A DNA stretch of 64,000 nucleotides from DASZUK01 sp963745595 (GTDB taxonomy: Bacteria; Actinomycetota; Acidimicrobiia; Acidimicrobiales; RAAP-2), in assembly GCA_963745595.1 (NCBI GenBank), contig CAVUYB010000027.1:1-64000 (forward strand). Direction: 5' to 3'. Positions 1 to 10,097 of this stretch are shown piece after piece. Within the stretch, counting starts at the first letter, position 1. Each line of letters starts with the position of its first letter. A program made the position numbers and the translations under genes. The notes beneath the pieces are model-generated. The model was not told where the DNA came from and searched no databases. It saw nothing but the letters and a program-made list of their open reading frames with translations.

Positions 1-392
1 ACTTTCTCCAGCTGTACGCCTCCGAGACCTGGGAGTTCGCAACCGCACCACAGGTGGTTCGCCGGATCACGGCAGCGCACGTGGCCGGTGGGAAGCCGGT
101 CGCCGACCGCCAGATCGAGCGGGGCATATACGAGTCCCGGTATGAGCAGCTGCGTCCGACCCAGCTGCAGTACGTGAACGCGATGGTCGATCTGCTCGAC
201 GAGATTCCGGGGTCGGGGCCGCGTGTTCGGTCGGGGGACGTGGCTAAAGAACTGGGGCGTGGGTTGAGCCAGGTCTCGCCCACGCGGGACTCTCTAATCC
301 GGGCCGGCGTGATCCACGCCCCGACCCACGGCGAGCTCGAGTTCTCGGTTCCGGGCTTCGACGACTACCTCCGGCGTCGCCGGGAGGAGTAG
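1..392 (+). CDS. C-terminal part of a probable AAA-type ATPase with winged-helix tail
   Basis: The reading frame is open from base 3 and ends at TAG 390-392, so the gene enters from the left edge. The visible 129 residues begin LQLYASETWEF and contain RGIYESRYEQLRPTQLQYV followed by VRSGDVAKELGR, LSQVSPTRDSLI and AGVIHAPTHG. This resembles the C-terminal winged-helix region of archaeal-type or ORC-like bacterial ATPases, in which a helix-turn-helix segment (SGDVAKELG ... SPTRDSLI) follows the P-loop domain. The P-loop domain itself lies outside the window, so the ATPase call rests on resemblance of the tail only. A GTG at 54 would give a 112-residue protein, but the family resemblance upstream of it argues for the longer frame. 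No function beyond likely nucleotide-dependent DNA or protein handling can be inferred. Confidence 0.6.
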   Translation, partial: FLQLYASETWEFATAPQVVRRITAAHVAGGKPVADRQIERGIYESRYEQLRPTQLQYVNAMVDLLDEIPGSGPRVRSGDVAKELGRGLSQVSPTRDSLIRAGVIHAPTHGELEFSVPGFDDYLRRRREE

Positions 393-530
393 GTGTCGAG
401 CCGAAGGTGCGGCCGAGCGGAACGTCATCACAGAGCAGGATGCTCGCCAGAAGAGGATCCTTCCGTCAAAGTCCAGTTCAGGAACTGCGGACAGCGTTGT
501 CGGCATCCACAGGGACCTCCTGGGACTGGA

Positions 531-3029
531 TCAGCGACGCTGACGCGGGCGCTGCCCAGGAGTCGCGGCCGCCGGATCGTCGGGCCAGTGGTGGCGGGGA
601 TAACGCGTCGCCATCTCCCGGCGGACCGCCGCCCAGCTCCCGATCCAGAACCCCGGGAGGTCGCCGGTGATCTGGATCGGCCGCCCGGCGGGGGAGAGGA
701 CTTCGACCGTGACCGGGATCCGACCGTTCGCGATCGTTGGGTGGATGGCGGTGCCGTACAGGTCCTGGGCGCGCACTGCGATTCGAGGATGCTCACCGTC
801 GTAGGCGACCGGGGCGCTCTTGCCGCTGGCGAGGAGGACCGCGTTCGGCACGAGTCGGTCGAGATCCGCGACCCGGCCACCGAGGCGGGAACGGATGACG
901 CTGGCCATGTCGACGCGCTGGAGGTCAGCTCTGCCCGTCGCTCGCCCGAGAAGTGGGGTGAGCCACGCGCCAACGTCGGTGGCGAGCGCATCGTCGGTGC
1001 ACGCCGGCCAAGCCTCACCGAAGGCGGCACGTGCCCACCCGACGCGTGCCTGGAGAATTCGCGCCGCACTTGACCACCCGAGAGGCGCCAGGCCGGTCGA
1101 AATAACGTGGGCGACAAGCGCCGCAGTGGTCTCCGGCCCTGGCTGCGGGGAAGTTCGGACCGTGCCGAGGACGAGCGCGTCGAGGACACGCTCGGTCGTC
1201 GCCCGCAGATCATCCACACCGTCGTCCCATGCAACCCGGACGACAGTCACGATCCCCTCCCCGCCGATCGACTCGACGTCCTCACGGTCGAGTACCGCGG
1301 CGAGGCGGATCCGGCCCTCGCCGCGAGCGGCGCGGTCCGCGCCGTCTATCTCGGCCGCGACGAGCCACCCGGCCCCGGTCAGTGGGTCGTGTTCGGGGAG
1401 CGCTGCGGCCGAGCCGTGGCGCAACCGATAGCGGGCACCGCCGCGCAACTGCGCGATCCGGTCGGGGTAACCGAGAGCGAGCAGCGGACCGGGATCAGCC
1501 GTCAGACTGCTGCCTGCCGGCAACTTGGCGCGCCGGAGCAGCTCGTCGGCACGGCGGCGTACCGTTGCGGCGTCCGCTCCGTCGACCGCGAGCCAGCGCG
1601 AGCCGTCGCCGGTGAGCGCGGCGAGGCGCTCCGCGACGTCCGCGCTCACCGGGGAGTCCCGCCCGCCGCGCCGGGCGATGTCCCGTTCCGAGAGCATCGC
1701 GGCGAGGAGCGCGGCCACCCGGCGGTCGTCGGCCGGCGTTTCGATCACCATTCGGGCGAGTCTCGGGTGGAGTGGAAGCTCGAGCATTCGACGTCCGAGA
1801 TCGGTCAGACGGCCGTCGGCCAGCGCGCCGAGCTCGATCAACAGGGAGGCCGCGACGGCGAGGGCGCCCGACGGCGGCGGGTCGAGCCATCGGAGGGCCT
1901 CGGCGGGCGCCCCCCAGGCGGCGAGTTCGAGCGCAAGGGGCGTGAGGTCCGCACCGGCGATCTCGGGATCGGGCCATTCTCGCCGTTTGAGGTGCTCGGA
2001 TTCGGACCACAGCCGGTAGGCCACGCCGGGTGCGGTGCGGCCAGCGCGACCAGCACGTTGGTCGGCTGACGCACGGGAGGTCGTGATCGTCCGCACCCGA
2101 CTGAGGCCACTCGCGGGGTCGAACGCCGGTCGCCGGGCCAAACCGCTATCGATGACGATCGTGACGCCCTCCACGGTCACGCTCGACTCCGCAATATCGG
2201 TCGCAACGACGACCCGGCGACGCGCACCCGCACGCAACGCTCGGTCCTGCTCCGCGGCCGGCAGCATGCCGTGAAGTGGGAGAACGTCGACGCCACCGAT
2301 ACCGCCCAGCATGCGGATCGCCGTTCTGATCTCACCGGTCCCGGGGAGGAATACCAGTACATCCCCAGGGTCGCGTTCGAGCGCATGATGCACCGCCGTG
2401 GCGACACCGTGTTCCAGACGGGCGTTCGTTCGCCGCGGCATCCAACGGAGATCAATCGGGAATGACCGTCCCCGGCTCGACACGAATGGCGCATCCCCGA
2501 GAAGGACGGAGATCGGGCCCGAGTCGAGAGTCGCAGACATGACGAGGACGCGAAGCTCCGGCCGGAGGCCCTCGCGGGCGTCGAGCGTGAGTGCCAGGCC
2601 GAGATCCGCCTGGAGGTGGCGCTCGTGGAACTCGTCGAAGATGACGAGCGCGACGCCGTCGAGCGTGGGGTCTCGCTGAAGGCGTCGGGTGAGAATGCCA
2701 TCGGTGACGACCTCGATCCGGGTCGCCGCCGAGACCCGGCGTTCGTCACGGGTCGAGATACCGACGGTCTCCCCGACACGCTCGCCGAGGAGTGCCGCCA
2801 TCCGCGCCGCCGCAGCACGGGCCGCGACCCGGCGGGGCTCGAGCAGGAGCATGCGGCCGCCATCCATCCACGGCTCACCCAACAGGCGAAGGGGAACGAT
2901 CGTCGTCTTGCCTGCGCCCGGCTCAGCCTGGAGGACTGCAGAGCCGATCCCGGAAAGCGCAGTGCGGAGCTCGGCGATGACCGCTTCGACCGGAAGGTCG
3001 GTCCTAGTCGGGTGGGGGACAGTGACCAT
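531..3029 (-). CDS. hrpB: ATP-dependent helicase HrpB
   Basis: An 832-residue DEAH-type helicase, close to the usual length of HrpB (about 800). From the N-terminus it shows Walker A (EPGAGKTT, residues about 37-44), a Walker B/DEAH-like box (FDEFHERH), motif III (MSATLD), and motif VI-like residues in the second RecA domain (DQRAGRAGRTAPG). The HrpB-specific C-terminal region ends with PGFWIGSWAAVRREMATRYP and HHWPDDP, which are characteristic of this family. HrpB is a putative RNA/DNA helicase of poorly known role in bacteria. The gene is monocistronic here, with the repeat protein downstream in the genome on the same strand. No frameshift is seen across 2.5 kb. The GTG/ATG choice at 3029 is not critical because the first motif lies over 30 residues in. 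Confidence 0.93.
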   Translation of the reverse strand: MVTVPHPTRTDLPVEAVIAELRTALSGIGSAVLQAEPGAGKTTIVPLRLLGEPWMDGGRMLLLEPRRVAARAAAARMAALLGERVGETVGISTRDERRVSAATRIEVVTDGILTRRLQRDPTLDGVALVIFDEFHERHLQADLGLALTLDAREGLRPELRVLVMSATLDSGPISVLLGDAPFVSSRGRSFPIDLRWMPRRTNARLEHGVATAVHHALERDPGDVLVFLPGTGEIRTAIRMLGGIGGVDVLPLHGMLPAAEQDRALRAGARRRVVVATDIAESSVTVEGVTIVIDSGLARRPAFDPASGLSRVRTITTSRASADQRAGRAGRTAPGVAYRLWSESEHLKRREWPDPEIAGADLTPLALELAAWGAPAEALRWLDPPPSGALAVAASLLIELGALADGRLTDLGRRMLELPLHPRLARMVIETPADDRRVAALLAAMLSERDIARRGGRDSPVSADVAERLAALTGDGSRWLAVDGADAATVRRRADELLRRAKLPAGSSLTADPGPLLALGYPDRIAQLRGGARYRLRHGSAAALPEHDPLTGAGWLVAAEIDGADRAARGEGRIRLAAVLDREDVESIGGEGIVTVVRVAWDDGVDDLRATTERVLDALVLGTVRTSPQPGPETTAALVAHVISTGLAPLGWSSAARILQARVGWARAAFGEAWPACTDDALATDVGAWLTPLLGRATGRADLQRVDMASVIRSRLGGRVADLDRLVPNAVLLASGKSAPVAYDGEHPRIAVRAQDLYGTAIHPTIANGRIPVTVEVLSPAGRPIQITGDLPGFWIGSWAAVRREMATRYPRHHWPDDPAAATPGQRPRQRR

Positions 3030-3180
3030 GGGTCAGGGTACGGCAGCTACGTGCTCTCGAACGCCGATCGTCGGGGCGGTAGTGTGATCCGGTATCGCCA
3101 CCGAACTGACGCCGACTGAACTCATGCACGGCAACTCCGAAGACCACAATCATGTCCGGCTAGCTGAACGACGGCCTTGG

Positions 3181-3229
3181 TGGCGGCCACTGGGAGGTGG
3201 CCTCCGATGGCGGCCTGTTCGCGTTTCTG
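3181..3229 (+). pseudogene. Isolated remnant of a GGYWLVASDGG-type repeat
   Basis: Read on the plus strand this short piece encodes GGHWEVASDGGLFAF and then runs into other sequence without any continuing frame. That is a single recognisable unit of the repeat carried in several copies by the neighbouring minus-strand gene (units such as GGYWLVASDGGIFAFG), but in the opposite orientation. No start codon, ribosome site or further units flank it. It is best read as a relic of a second repeat gene or of an inverted partial duplication. Confidence 0.45.
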
Positions 3230-3236
3230 AGTGCCG

Positions 3237-4969
3237 TCAGTCCGCACCGTCAAAGGGTGCGTCGTAGGCAAACACCCCGCCGTCGGATCCGACGAGCCAG
3301 TAACCGCCCGTGGCATTGTCCGGCGCCATGCCGACGATCGGGGCGTTGAGGACGAGGCTCCCGGTGCTCCCCCAGAACGGTGCGGTGTTGAAGGCGAAGA
3401 TGCCGCCGTCGGAGGCCACCAACCAGTAGCCGTTGTCGCCAGACGTCGGGGCCATGCCGTTGATCGGTTTGTTGAGTCGAAGGTTGCCGGTACTGCCGAA
3501 GAACGGTGCTGTGCCGAACGCGAAGATCCCGCCGTCAGAGGCAACGAGCCAGTAGCCGCCCGCCTTGGCATCCGCGGCGATGCCCACCACGGGGGCGTTG
3601 AGGGCTTTGCCGCCCATCGATCCGTAGTACTTGGCATCGCCGAACGCGAAGACGCCGCCATCGGAGGCGACCAACCAATAGCCGCCACCATCGGGAGTGG
3701 GGGCGAGGTTCACGACCGGGGCATTGAGGGGCTTGTCCGCCCATCGAGCCGTAGAACTTGGCGTCACCGAACGAGAAGACCCCACCATCGCTCGCCACGA
3801 GCCAGTACCCGCCGCCGTCGGGGGTCGAGACGATGTGGGCAATGGCGGCATTGAGCGGCGTGTTGGCCATCGACCCGTAGCTCGGCACGCCGTGGGCCGA
3901 CACGGCGCCCTCGGCGTCGGTGAGCCAGTAGCCCGATCCGCTGTTCGGGGCGGCGATGCCCGTCACCGGGCCCGGAAACGTACTGGCCTGTCCCGAGTTG
4001 GGATTGACCATGAGCGACGACTCGTCGACCGCTTGGAATGCGCTGGCCGGCACCTTCTTCAGTTCGTTGACGAGCGACGGCGGCCACGCGTTTGTGGCCG
4101 CACCTCCGAAGTACCAGTTGCTGCCGTTGTCGGCGAGGATGAGCCCGTACTGCTGCATGGCACGAAGCACGACCTGCGCTTGGGCGGAGAACCCGCTGAG
4201 GTTGAATGTCGACTTCAGACGGAACCGGGCGCCCATAGGCGGGAGGTCCGGGTCTGTTCGTGTTCCGGCCTCATGTCGGGCCGGCCAGATGAAGCTGGTG
4301 TCGGTATGCGTCGGCGGTCATTCGGATGGCATGCGTGATGCTTCCCGATTGCACCTCGTCGTAGCGCACGAGCCCGGGAAGGATCGGGAGTCCGGCGGCA
4401 TCGGCCGACGTCCAACCGGCCGGTCGCAGGGCGTTCGACCGGAGGTTCCAGATCGCACCTGAACCCGCCGTTGACCCGGTCGGGCTGTACCGGGCGTCGT
4501 AGAGCTCGTAGAGGGTGCAGCTTGTCGGATCGACCATGAGCGCGTGGCGGTCGCCTGTCGAGGCTTGCCCACCCTCGATCGGCGTGTTGGGACCGAACGG
4601 GTAGGGCCCGGGGTCACTCTGTGTCGTGTACTGAAACGAGACGTTGACGAACGGTTGGCTGGGCTGGACCACCGTGTAGGGGATGCCGTAGGGGACTGTC
4701 TGGTTTGTCGCCGGACCAAATGTGGGATGCAGGTTGGTCGTGGCCGAATTCATGCTGGCCAGCCACGCTGTGGAGAGCGCGTTGACGGGCAGGTTTGTGA
4801 TCCGGGTGTTCCAGACGTTTGTCGACGGGAACATGGGGCAGTTCGGGGCGCCGGGGACCGGGGTGCCGGCCGATGACACGGTCGTGGCGATGAACGACGT
4901 GGTCGCAACCATCGGGCTGGCGACGATCGCGATGCCACCGAGGACACGGAGCAGACGTCGTGACCCCAT
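3237..4969 (-). CDS. Secreted protein with C-terminal GYWLVASDGG repeats (two frameshifts)
   Basis: The start at 4969 gives an N-terminal signal peptide (MGSRRLLRVLGGIAIVASPM...). A conserved extracellular domain follows with NCPMFPSTNVWNTRI, HALMVDP, LYELYDA, GLPILPGLVRYDEV and HAIRMT. After a frame change it continues as TDTSFIWPARHEAG, PPMGARFRLK and QQYGLILADNGSNWYF, the usual order in this actinobacterial family. The C-terminus holds five or six repeats of about 46 residues (GGYWLVASDGGxFAFGxAxFYGSxG..LNxPI) predicted to form a beta-propeller-like surface module. Frame breaks lie near 4308 (an extra C in GACG|C|ATACC) and near 3731 (an extra C in a run before CTCAATGCC); removing one base at each restores the family sequence. 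The substrate is unknown. Either a gene with sequence errors or a recent pseudogene. Confidence 0.75.
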
Positions 4970-4984
4970 CCTGGCCCCTTCCCA

Positions 4985-5662
4985 TCACCGAACGATCAGA
5001 GTCTCGCACAGGGCCACAACGAGACACCCTGATGACGTGCTCTCTGTGTCGGGGGTCGATGAGGTCGTACATCGGTCGGCCCCAGAGCGGGTCAGGCCCG
5101 AACGCCTGGGTGGCACCATGCCGTCGAGGGCCAGGGTCAGCGCGCGGTTGGCGGCGGTGGCCCGTGCCGCCGCCCCGTCGGCCCTCGTCATGGCCCCCCT
5201 GACCATGAGCAGCACCAGGAAGACGTCGTCGAGGGACGCGTCGCGGCGCAGCGCTCCGGCGGCCTTGGCGTCGGACAGCGGACGTTTCATCAGCTCGGCG
5301 ATCCGCTGTCGGTGCTGGTCGAGCTCGGAGCCGACGCAGGCGTCGCGGCGCGCCAGTTCACCCAGGGCATAGAGGTCGCCCATGCTCTCGATGAGACTTC
5401 GTAGCAGGACGAAGAAGGCGTCCGGGTCGCCGGCGTAGTCGTTCGCGAGCTGGGTGAGGCGCTCGAGCTGCTCGACGAGGATCTCGGCCGCCAGGGCCCG
5501 CCGGTCCTCGAAGTTGCGATAGAGCGTCGCCTGGCCCACGCCAGCGTGACGGGCCACCTCGCACATGGAGACGTCGGCGGACTCGGCGAACAGCTGGCGG
5601 GCGGCGTCGAGGATCGCCCGCCGGTTACGCATGGCGTCACTGCGCAGCTGGCTGTTGGTCAA
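4985..5662 (-). CDS. TetR-family transcriptional regulator
   Basis: A 225-residue protein. Its N-terminal TetR DNA-binding domain is clear: RRAILDAARQLFAESADVSMCEVARHAGVGQATLYRNF, with the recognition helix GVGQATLYRNF at about residues 41-51. The ligand-binding half (about residues 70-190) is helical and diverges from named families. The last 35 residues, SGLTRSGADRCTTSS onward, look unlike a normal TetR tail and may reflect a frame problem near the 3' end. The gene is divergent from an MFS transporter starting at 5792, the classical arrangement in which the regulator represses both itself and the pump. An imperfect dyad sits in the shared intergenic region. Confidence 0.88.
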   Translation of the reverse strand: MTNSQLRSDAMRNRRAILDAARQLFAESADVSMCEVARHAGVGQATLYRNFEDRRALAAEILVEQLERLTQLANDYAGDPDAFFVLLRSLIESMGDLYALGELARRDACVGSELDQHRQRIAELMKRPLSDAKAAGALRRDASLDDVFLVLLMVRGAMTRADGAAARATAANRALTLALDGMVPPRRSGLTRSGADRCTTSSTPDTESTSSGCLVVALCETLIVR

Positions 5663-5749
5663 CGGACACCCCCGGCGAGAGGGTACAACCGGACAGGTCT
5701 CTCCGCAAGGGACAAATCTCTCTCAACGATCCTGGTGATCACTATTAAC

Positions 5750-5772
5750 AAACTGGACATAGTAGTCCGTTT
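5750..5772. promoter_or_regulatory. Candidate TetR operator in the divergent promoter region
   Basis: The sequence AAACTGGAC-ATAGTA-GTCCGTTT has arms GGAC/GTCC with flanking AAAC(T)/(G)TTT, an imperfect inverted repeat. It lies in the AT-rich 129-bp gap between the divergent tetR (start 5662) and MFS (start 5792) genes, just upstream of the transporter start. Position and symmetry fit a TetR operator; this is inference from layout. Confidence 0.5.
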
Positions 5773-5791
5773 ATTGCTAGAACCCCAAAGG

Positions 5792-7280
5792 ATGCGCCAA
5801 GGTCCTCTTGCCGGTCGCTACGCCGCCGTGGCGGCGATGGTGATGTTCGCACTGATTCCCTATCTGGCGTTGTCCTCCGCCCTCGGCCCGATCACGCCGA
5901 TCATCGCCAAGCAGCTGCACACGAGCCTGCAGACGATGAGCCTGGGCTCGGGCCTCGGGAATGCCGCCTACGCGGTCGGCACGGTGCTGGCGGTCCAGTT
6001 CGCCCAGCACCTGCCGCAGCGGAGGATGGTGGTCCTCTATGCGGCGGTGCTGTTGATCGGATCGGTCCTGGCCGCGGCGGCGCAGGACCCGGTCATGTAC
6101 ATCGCCGGTCACGTGCTCCAGGGCCTCTGCACCAGTCTCTTGCTCATCGCCGCCGTGCCACCGCTGGCGATCGGCTTTCCGCCGGACAAGCTCCGCATCA
6201 CGGTCGTGATCATGAACATGTGCATCTTCGGGGCGGTTGCGCTGGGCCCCTTCATCGGCGGTCTGCAGGCGGAGTCGGACGCCTGGCGGCCACTGTTCTG
6301 GATCGTCGCCGGGATCGCGGCCGTGGCCCTTCTGTTGACCGTCTTGACGTTCGAGGACTCGCCGCCCGCCAATCCCGACTCGCCGCGTGACTTCCCGGCG
6401 ATCGGGCTCGCCGTCGTCGGGTGCGTGGCCGCCTTCTTCGGCGTGTCGGAGCTCACGAGCCACCGCTTCTTGGATCCGGAGGTGATCCTCCCGCTGGTGG
6501 GTGGCGTGGCCGTCATCATCGCCCTGGTCGTCTACCAGTACCGGGCCAAGCGACCGCTGCTGACGATCCGCAGCATGCTGACGAGCTCGATCCCGGTCGC
6601 CGGGATCGCCGTGGCGCTGTTCGCGGCGGCGGCCTCGGTGTCGGCGACGGTGCTCACGGCGAGCGTGTTGGTCGGAAGGTACAGCCCGCTGCACATCGGA
6701 CTGCTCTACCTGCCCGAGGTCGGGGGCGCGGTGATCACGGCGGTCGCGCTCGGGGTGGTCATCAGGAGGCGGTCTCTGCACTATCTCCCGCTGGTCGGCA
6801 TGGTCGCGCTGGCGGCCGGGATCGCGGTGTTCCGGATCGAGGTGCCCTCCAGCCAGGCGCTCACGCTGGTCGGCTCGGGATTGACGGGGATCGGGCTCGG
6901 AGCCACCGTCGCGCCCGCGCTCTTCGTTGCTGGCTTCTCACTGGCCGCCGCGAATCTCCAGCGCGTGCTCGCTATCGTCGAGCTCCTCCGGGCCGTGGCC
7001 GCGTTCATGGTGGCGCCGATCTTCGTCTACTTCGCCTCGACCGCCTCCGGTGGCGTCGACGCCGGTACCGCCACCGCGCTCTGGGTGGGGCTCGGGCTGG
7101 CGATCGCCGGTGCCGCTGATCGGCGTCGTCATCTACGCTTTCAGCGGCGCGCGTCCGCAAGCGGCCGATCTCGATCGCTTCCTGGCCGGAACGGACCCGG
7201 GGTGGTACTCGCCACCGCTGCTGGCCAGGATCCGCTCCCGCCGGGTGGTCGCCACGCCGGTGAGCGAAGGAGCCGACTGA
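5792..7280 (+). CDS. MFS multidrug-type transporter (one frameshift near the 3' end)
   Basis: A major-facilitator protein of about 495 residues with roughly 14 hydrophobic segments: AAVAAMVMFALIPYLALSS is the first, and GNAAYAVGTVLAVQFAQHLPQRR carries the loop between helices 2 and 3. ATG 5792 is chosen because the first membrane helix begins 15 residues later. Reading on in the same frame after about 7107 gives arginine-rich nonsense. Dropping one C in GATCG|C|CGGTG moves to the frame LIGVVIYAFSG...RPQAADLDRFLAG and ends at TGA 7278-7280, one base before the next gene. The transporter probably exports a toxic compound sensed by the divergent TetR protein. Coupling to the following UspA gene is close (1 nt). 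Confidence 0.85.
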
Positions 7281-7281
7281 C

Positions 7282-7774
7282 ATGACGGTCGAACCGGGAA
7301 CAGCCGAGACTGCCCAGCGCGAAGTTGTCGTGGCGCTCGGCCCGGTGCTGTTCGCCTACGACGGCTCCGAGCTCGCCGCGTTCGCCATCGAGCAGGCCGG
7401 CCGGCAGCTCGCGACGGCGCGAGACGCGCTGGTGGTCTGCGTCTGGCAACCGGCCGATGTCGGCTTTTCCCCGGTCGAGGGCCAGCACTTCGACGCCGCC
7501 AACGCAACGGAAGTGCATCAGGCGGCGGAGGAGACCGCGGCATACGGCGCATCGCTGGCCGAGACGGCCGGGTTCCGGGCCCGGGCGCTCGCCGTCGAGG
7601 CCGCGCCCAGCTGGAAAGGGATCGTCCAGACGGCGACGCGACCGCAATGCCAGCCTCATCGTGATCGGCTCGCATCGCCACCGCGGACTGGTGGGGCACA
7701 TGGTCGGCAGCGTGGCCGCGGCGGTGGTGGCCCACGCCGAACCCCCGGTCCTGCTCGTGCACCCGCGAGCCTGA
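7282..7774 (+). CDS. Universal stress protein (UspA family; one frameshift)
   Basis: The N-terminal half contains the UspA strand GPVLFAYDGSELAAFAIEQA. The C-terminal half has the nucleotide-binding signature SLIVIGSHRHRGLVG...GSVAAAVV and ends PVLLVHPRA. The two halves sit in different frames; removing one C near 7639 (GACG|C|GACCGC) joins them as QTATDRNASLIVIG. The full protein of about 163 residues matches a single-domain Usp. The G-x2-G-x9-G-S ATP-binding pattern is present, so it is probably an ATP-binding Usp. It follows the MFS gene by one nucleotide and is convergent with a second Usp gene. Confidence 0.85.
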
Positions 7775-7820
7775 ACGCCGAGCCGCCGCCCTGGAGCAGC
7801 GCCTCTGCTCGAAGGGGTCT

Positions 7821-8309
7821 TCAGCCTTCGCCGACCGAGAGTTCTGGAACGATGAGCACCGGACGTCGGGTGTGCGACGCGAGCGTGTGCGAGACGCTAC
7901 CGAGCAATGCAGTGCGCAGAGCGCCCCGGCCCCGTTGGCCGCAGACGATCAAGCGAGCGGAGAGGTCGTCCGCGCTCTCCAGGATGGCCTTGGCGATCCC
8001 TTCGAAGGACTCCCTGGTCATCGGCGAGGCCTGGTACCCATGCTCGCTCGCTCGGAGGGCTCCCTCTGCGGCCATTGATCGGGCATAGGACTCCTCCTCC
8101 GCGTCGAGATCCGCTCCTCCGGTGGTCCCGGCGGCGAAAGCGCCGGCCAGAGCCAAGCGGGTGGCAACCGTCTCCCAAACCGTGAGCACAACGGCGTCCG
8201 CCGGTCGATCGATCAGCTCGACCGCCGCCCTCATGGCGCCCCGTGATCCTTCAGAACCGTCGAAGCAGAACAGCACGGGTCCGCGCGGGCTTTCTCCCGT
8301 CATGAACAC
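7821..8309 (-). CDS. Universal stress protein (UspA family)
   Basis: An intact 162-residue Usp. The first strand reads PVLFCFDGSEGSRGAM; the C-terminal ATP-binding loop reads RLIVCGQRGRGALRTALLGSVSHTL, matching G-x2-G-x9-G-S; the last strand is RPVLIVPEL. These proteins bind ATP and act in stress survival or dormancy, although targets vary. It lies downstream of the FAD monooxygenase on the same strand and converges with the Usp gene at 7282-7774. Only 27% or so of residues appear shared between the two by eye, so they are not a recent duplication. Confidence 0.92.
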   Translation of the reverse strand: MFMTGESPRGPVLFCFDGSEGSRGAMRAAVELIDRPADAVVLTVWETVATRLALAGAFAAGTTGGADLDAEEESYARSMAAEGALRASEHGYQASPMTRESFEGIAKAILESADDLSARLIVCGQRGRGALRTALLGSVSHTLASHTRRPVLIVPELSVGEG

Positions 8310-8327
8310 CCTCTCTTTCTCGAGGCC

Positions 8328-9984
8328 TCAGACGCTTTCTAGCACCGACACATGGCCGGGAGCCCACCCCAATGCGGACTGGTAGGCAGTCGACGCGTCA
8401 GGGTGGTCGCGGTTCGCGCAGAGGCCGATGTACCCGTCAGGGCGGATCACGAGCAGGGCGATCTCGTCGCCCTCGACGCGGTGAGCGGCGATGCCATCAC
8501 GTCCCTCCAGCGGCTCGCGGTCGTCGAACGTGGACGTGGACGTGGCGACCATCGCCGCCGCGACGAGCGATGGGTGCGTCGCCGACCGACGGACGCGCCG
8601 ATCCGGGCCAGTTCCTCGCGGTCAGCCGATCGATCCGCCGATGAGCACGGCGGTGTGGCCGGCCCGGTTGATCGAGATCGTGGAGCATGCGGTCCTCGTC
8701 GTCGCCGACGCGGACCGGGATCACATCGGGAAGTCGCTGACCCGGGTCGAGCGCGGCGCTCGTGGCGCCCAGCACGATGGGAGAGGTCCCGTAGTCGATG
8801 TCGAGCTCCGCCTCGGCGATGACCTCCTGGTGCCGTGACGTCGGGTCGGCGAAGGCCGCCCGCAGGGCCTCGTCTCGATCCCGTCGTTCGCGGGGATCGG
8901 TCAGGGTGTGCGCGTGCTCGGCGACGTCTCCCGATCGGGTGATCATCTCGGCCACCGGACGTCGTTCGGCGTCGTAGCTGTCCAGCAGATCAGCGCGGCA
9001 GTGGCCCTGACAGACGAGTGCGAGCTTCCAGGCGAGGTTGAAGGCATCTTGGATGCCGCTGTTCATCCCGTGGCCCTGGGATGGCGAGCAGACGTGGGCC
9101 GCGTCACCGGCGAGGAGCACGCGACCGGCCCGAAACTGCGTCGCCACCTTCGTGTGGCAATGGAACCGCGCCGCGTTCGCCACGTCCTTCAGGACCACCT
9201 CGGGGTGGTAGCGGAGGATCGTGGAGGAGGCGTCGGCCACGAGGTCGGAGTCGGGAGAAGTCGGTCGCAGGTAGACCCGCCAACGCTGGCCGGGCAGCGC
9301 GGTCAAGATGACCGGGGTCTCGTCCAGGTAGGCGTAGTTGGCCTCGAAGGACTCCGGCCAGCCGGACGCGGTGACATCGAACACGGCCCATGGCTCGGGG
9401 ATGTCGTGACCGGTCATGTCGATGCCGCTCAGCTGACGGGTGAGGCTGTGCAACCCGTCGCAGCCGACCACCCACCCGAACAGTGACTGCTCGACCACGC
9501 CGTCGTGCTCGATGCCGGCGACCACCCCGTCTGGGCCCTGTTCCAACGTGACCAGTTGACGCGAGCGGGAGATGTCGCCGCCCTGTTGGCGGAGGTAGTC
9601 GGTGAGGATCGACTCGGTCACCTCTTCGGAGAGGCCGAGGTTGAACCCGTGACGACTGCCACAGGTCGAGAGGTCGATCTCTCCCAGCAGGCCGCCGTCC
9701 GAGTAGAGGCGGGCCGCTCGCTGTTTGACGCCGGCACCGAGAAAGGAGTCGAGAATGCCGATGGACTCGAAGATCTCGAGAGAGCGCGGATGCACGACCG
9801 TCGCCCGATCCCAGTGCATCGGTCCAGGTTGGGCGTCGACGAGATGGCATGGCACGCCGCGGCGGTGAAGCTCGGCCGCCAAGAGCAGGCCCGTCGGCCC
9901 GGCGCCGACCACCAGGACTGGTGGGCCAGGGTTCATCGTCAACGATCCGGATACCGGACTGGCCACCGTCGGCTCGACTTTCAC
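8328..9984 (-). CDS. FAD-dependent aromatic-type monooxygenase (frameshifts at the 3' end)
   Basis: A flavoprotein of the PHBH/MhpA-like hydroxylase group. It shows the N-terminal dinucleotide fold (VLVVGAGPTGLLLAAELHRRG), the DG motif (GCDGLHSLTRQ) and the GD motif (GRVLLAGDAAHVCSPSQGHG) with GMNSGIQDAFNLAWKLA. After VGDDEDRMLHDLDQP the frame is lost. Removing single Cs near 8662, 8625 and twice near 8575-8582 gives GGHTAVLIGGS, DREELARIG and a thioredoxin-like C-terminal domain containing REPLEGRDGIAAHRVEG and LVIRPDGYIGL, ending at 8328. These enzymes use NADPH and O2 to hydroxylate phenols or polyketides; the substrate is unknown. MNPGPPVL at 9936 is an alternative start. Confidence 0.85.
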
Positions 9985-10097
9985 CCGCGTCGGAGCCTAA
10001 ACGCGCTGGACGTGAGAAAGGAACCACGCGAATGTTGTCGCGCCAGCCTCATTGACGAACCAATGGTGCTCGACATCATGGAAGAGGAGCCGGGCCC

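Noticed and set aside
428..1234. Long Arg/Ser-rich frames inside hrpB on both strands
   Set aside because: They overlap a clear helicase gene, have shadow-type composition (Arg, Ser, Pro, Gly) and show no family motif.
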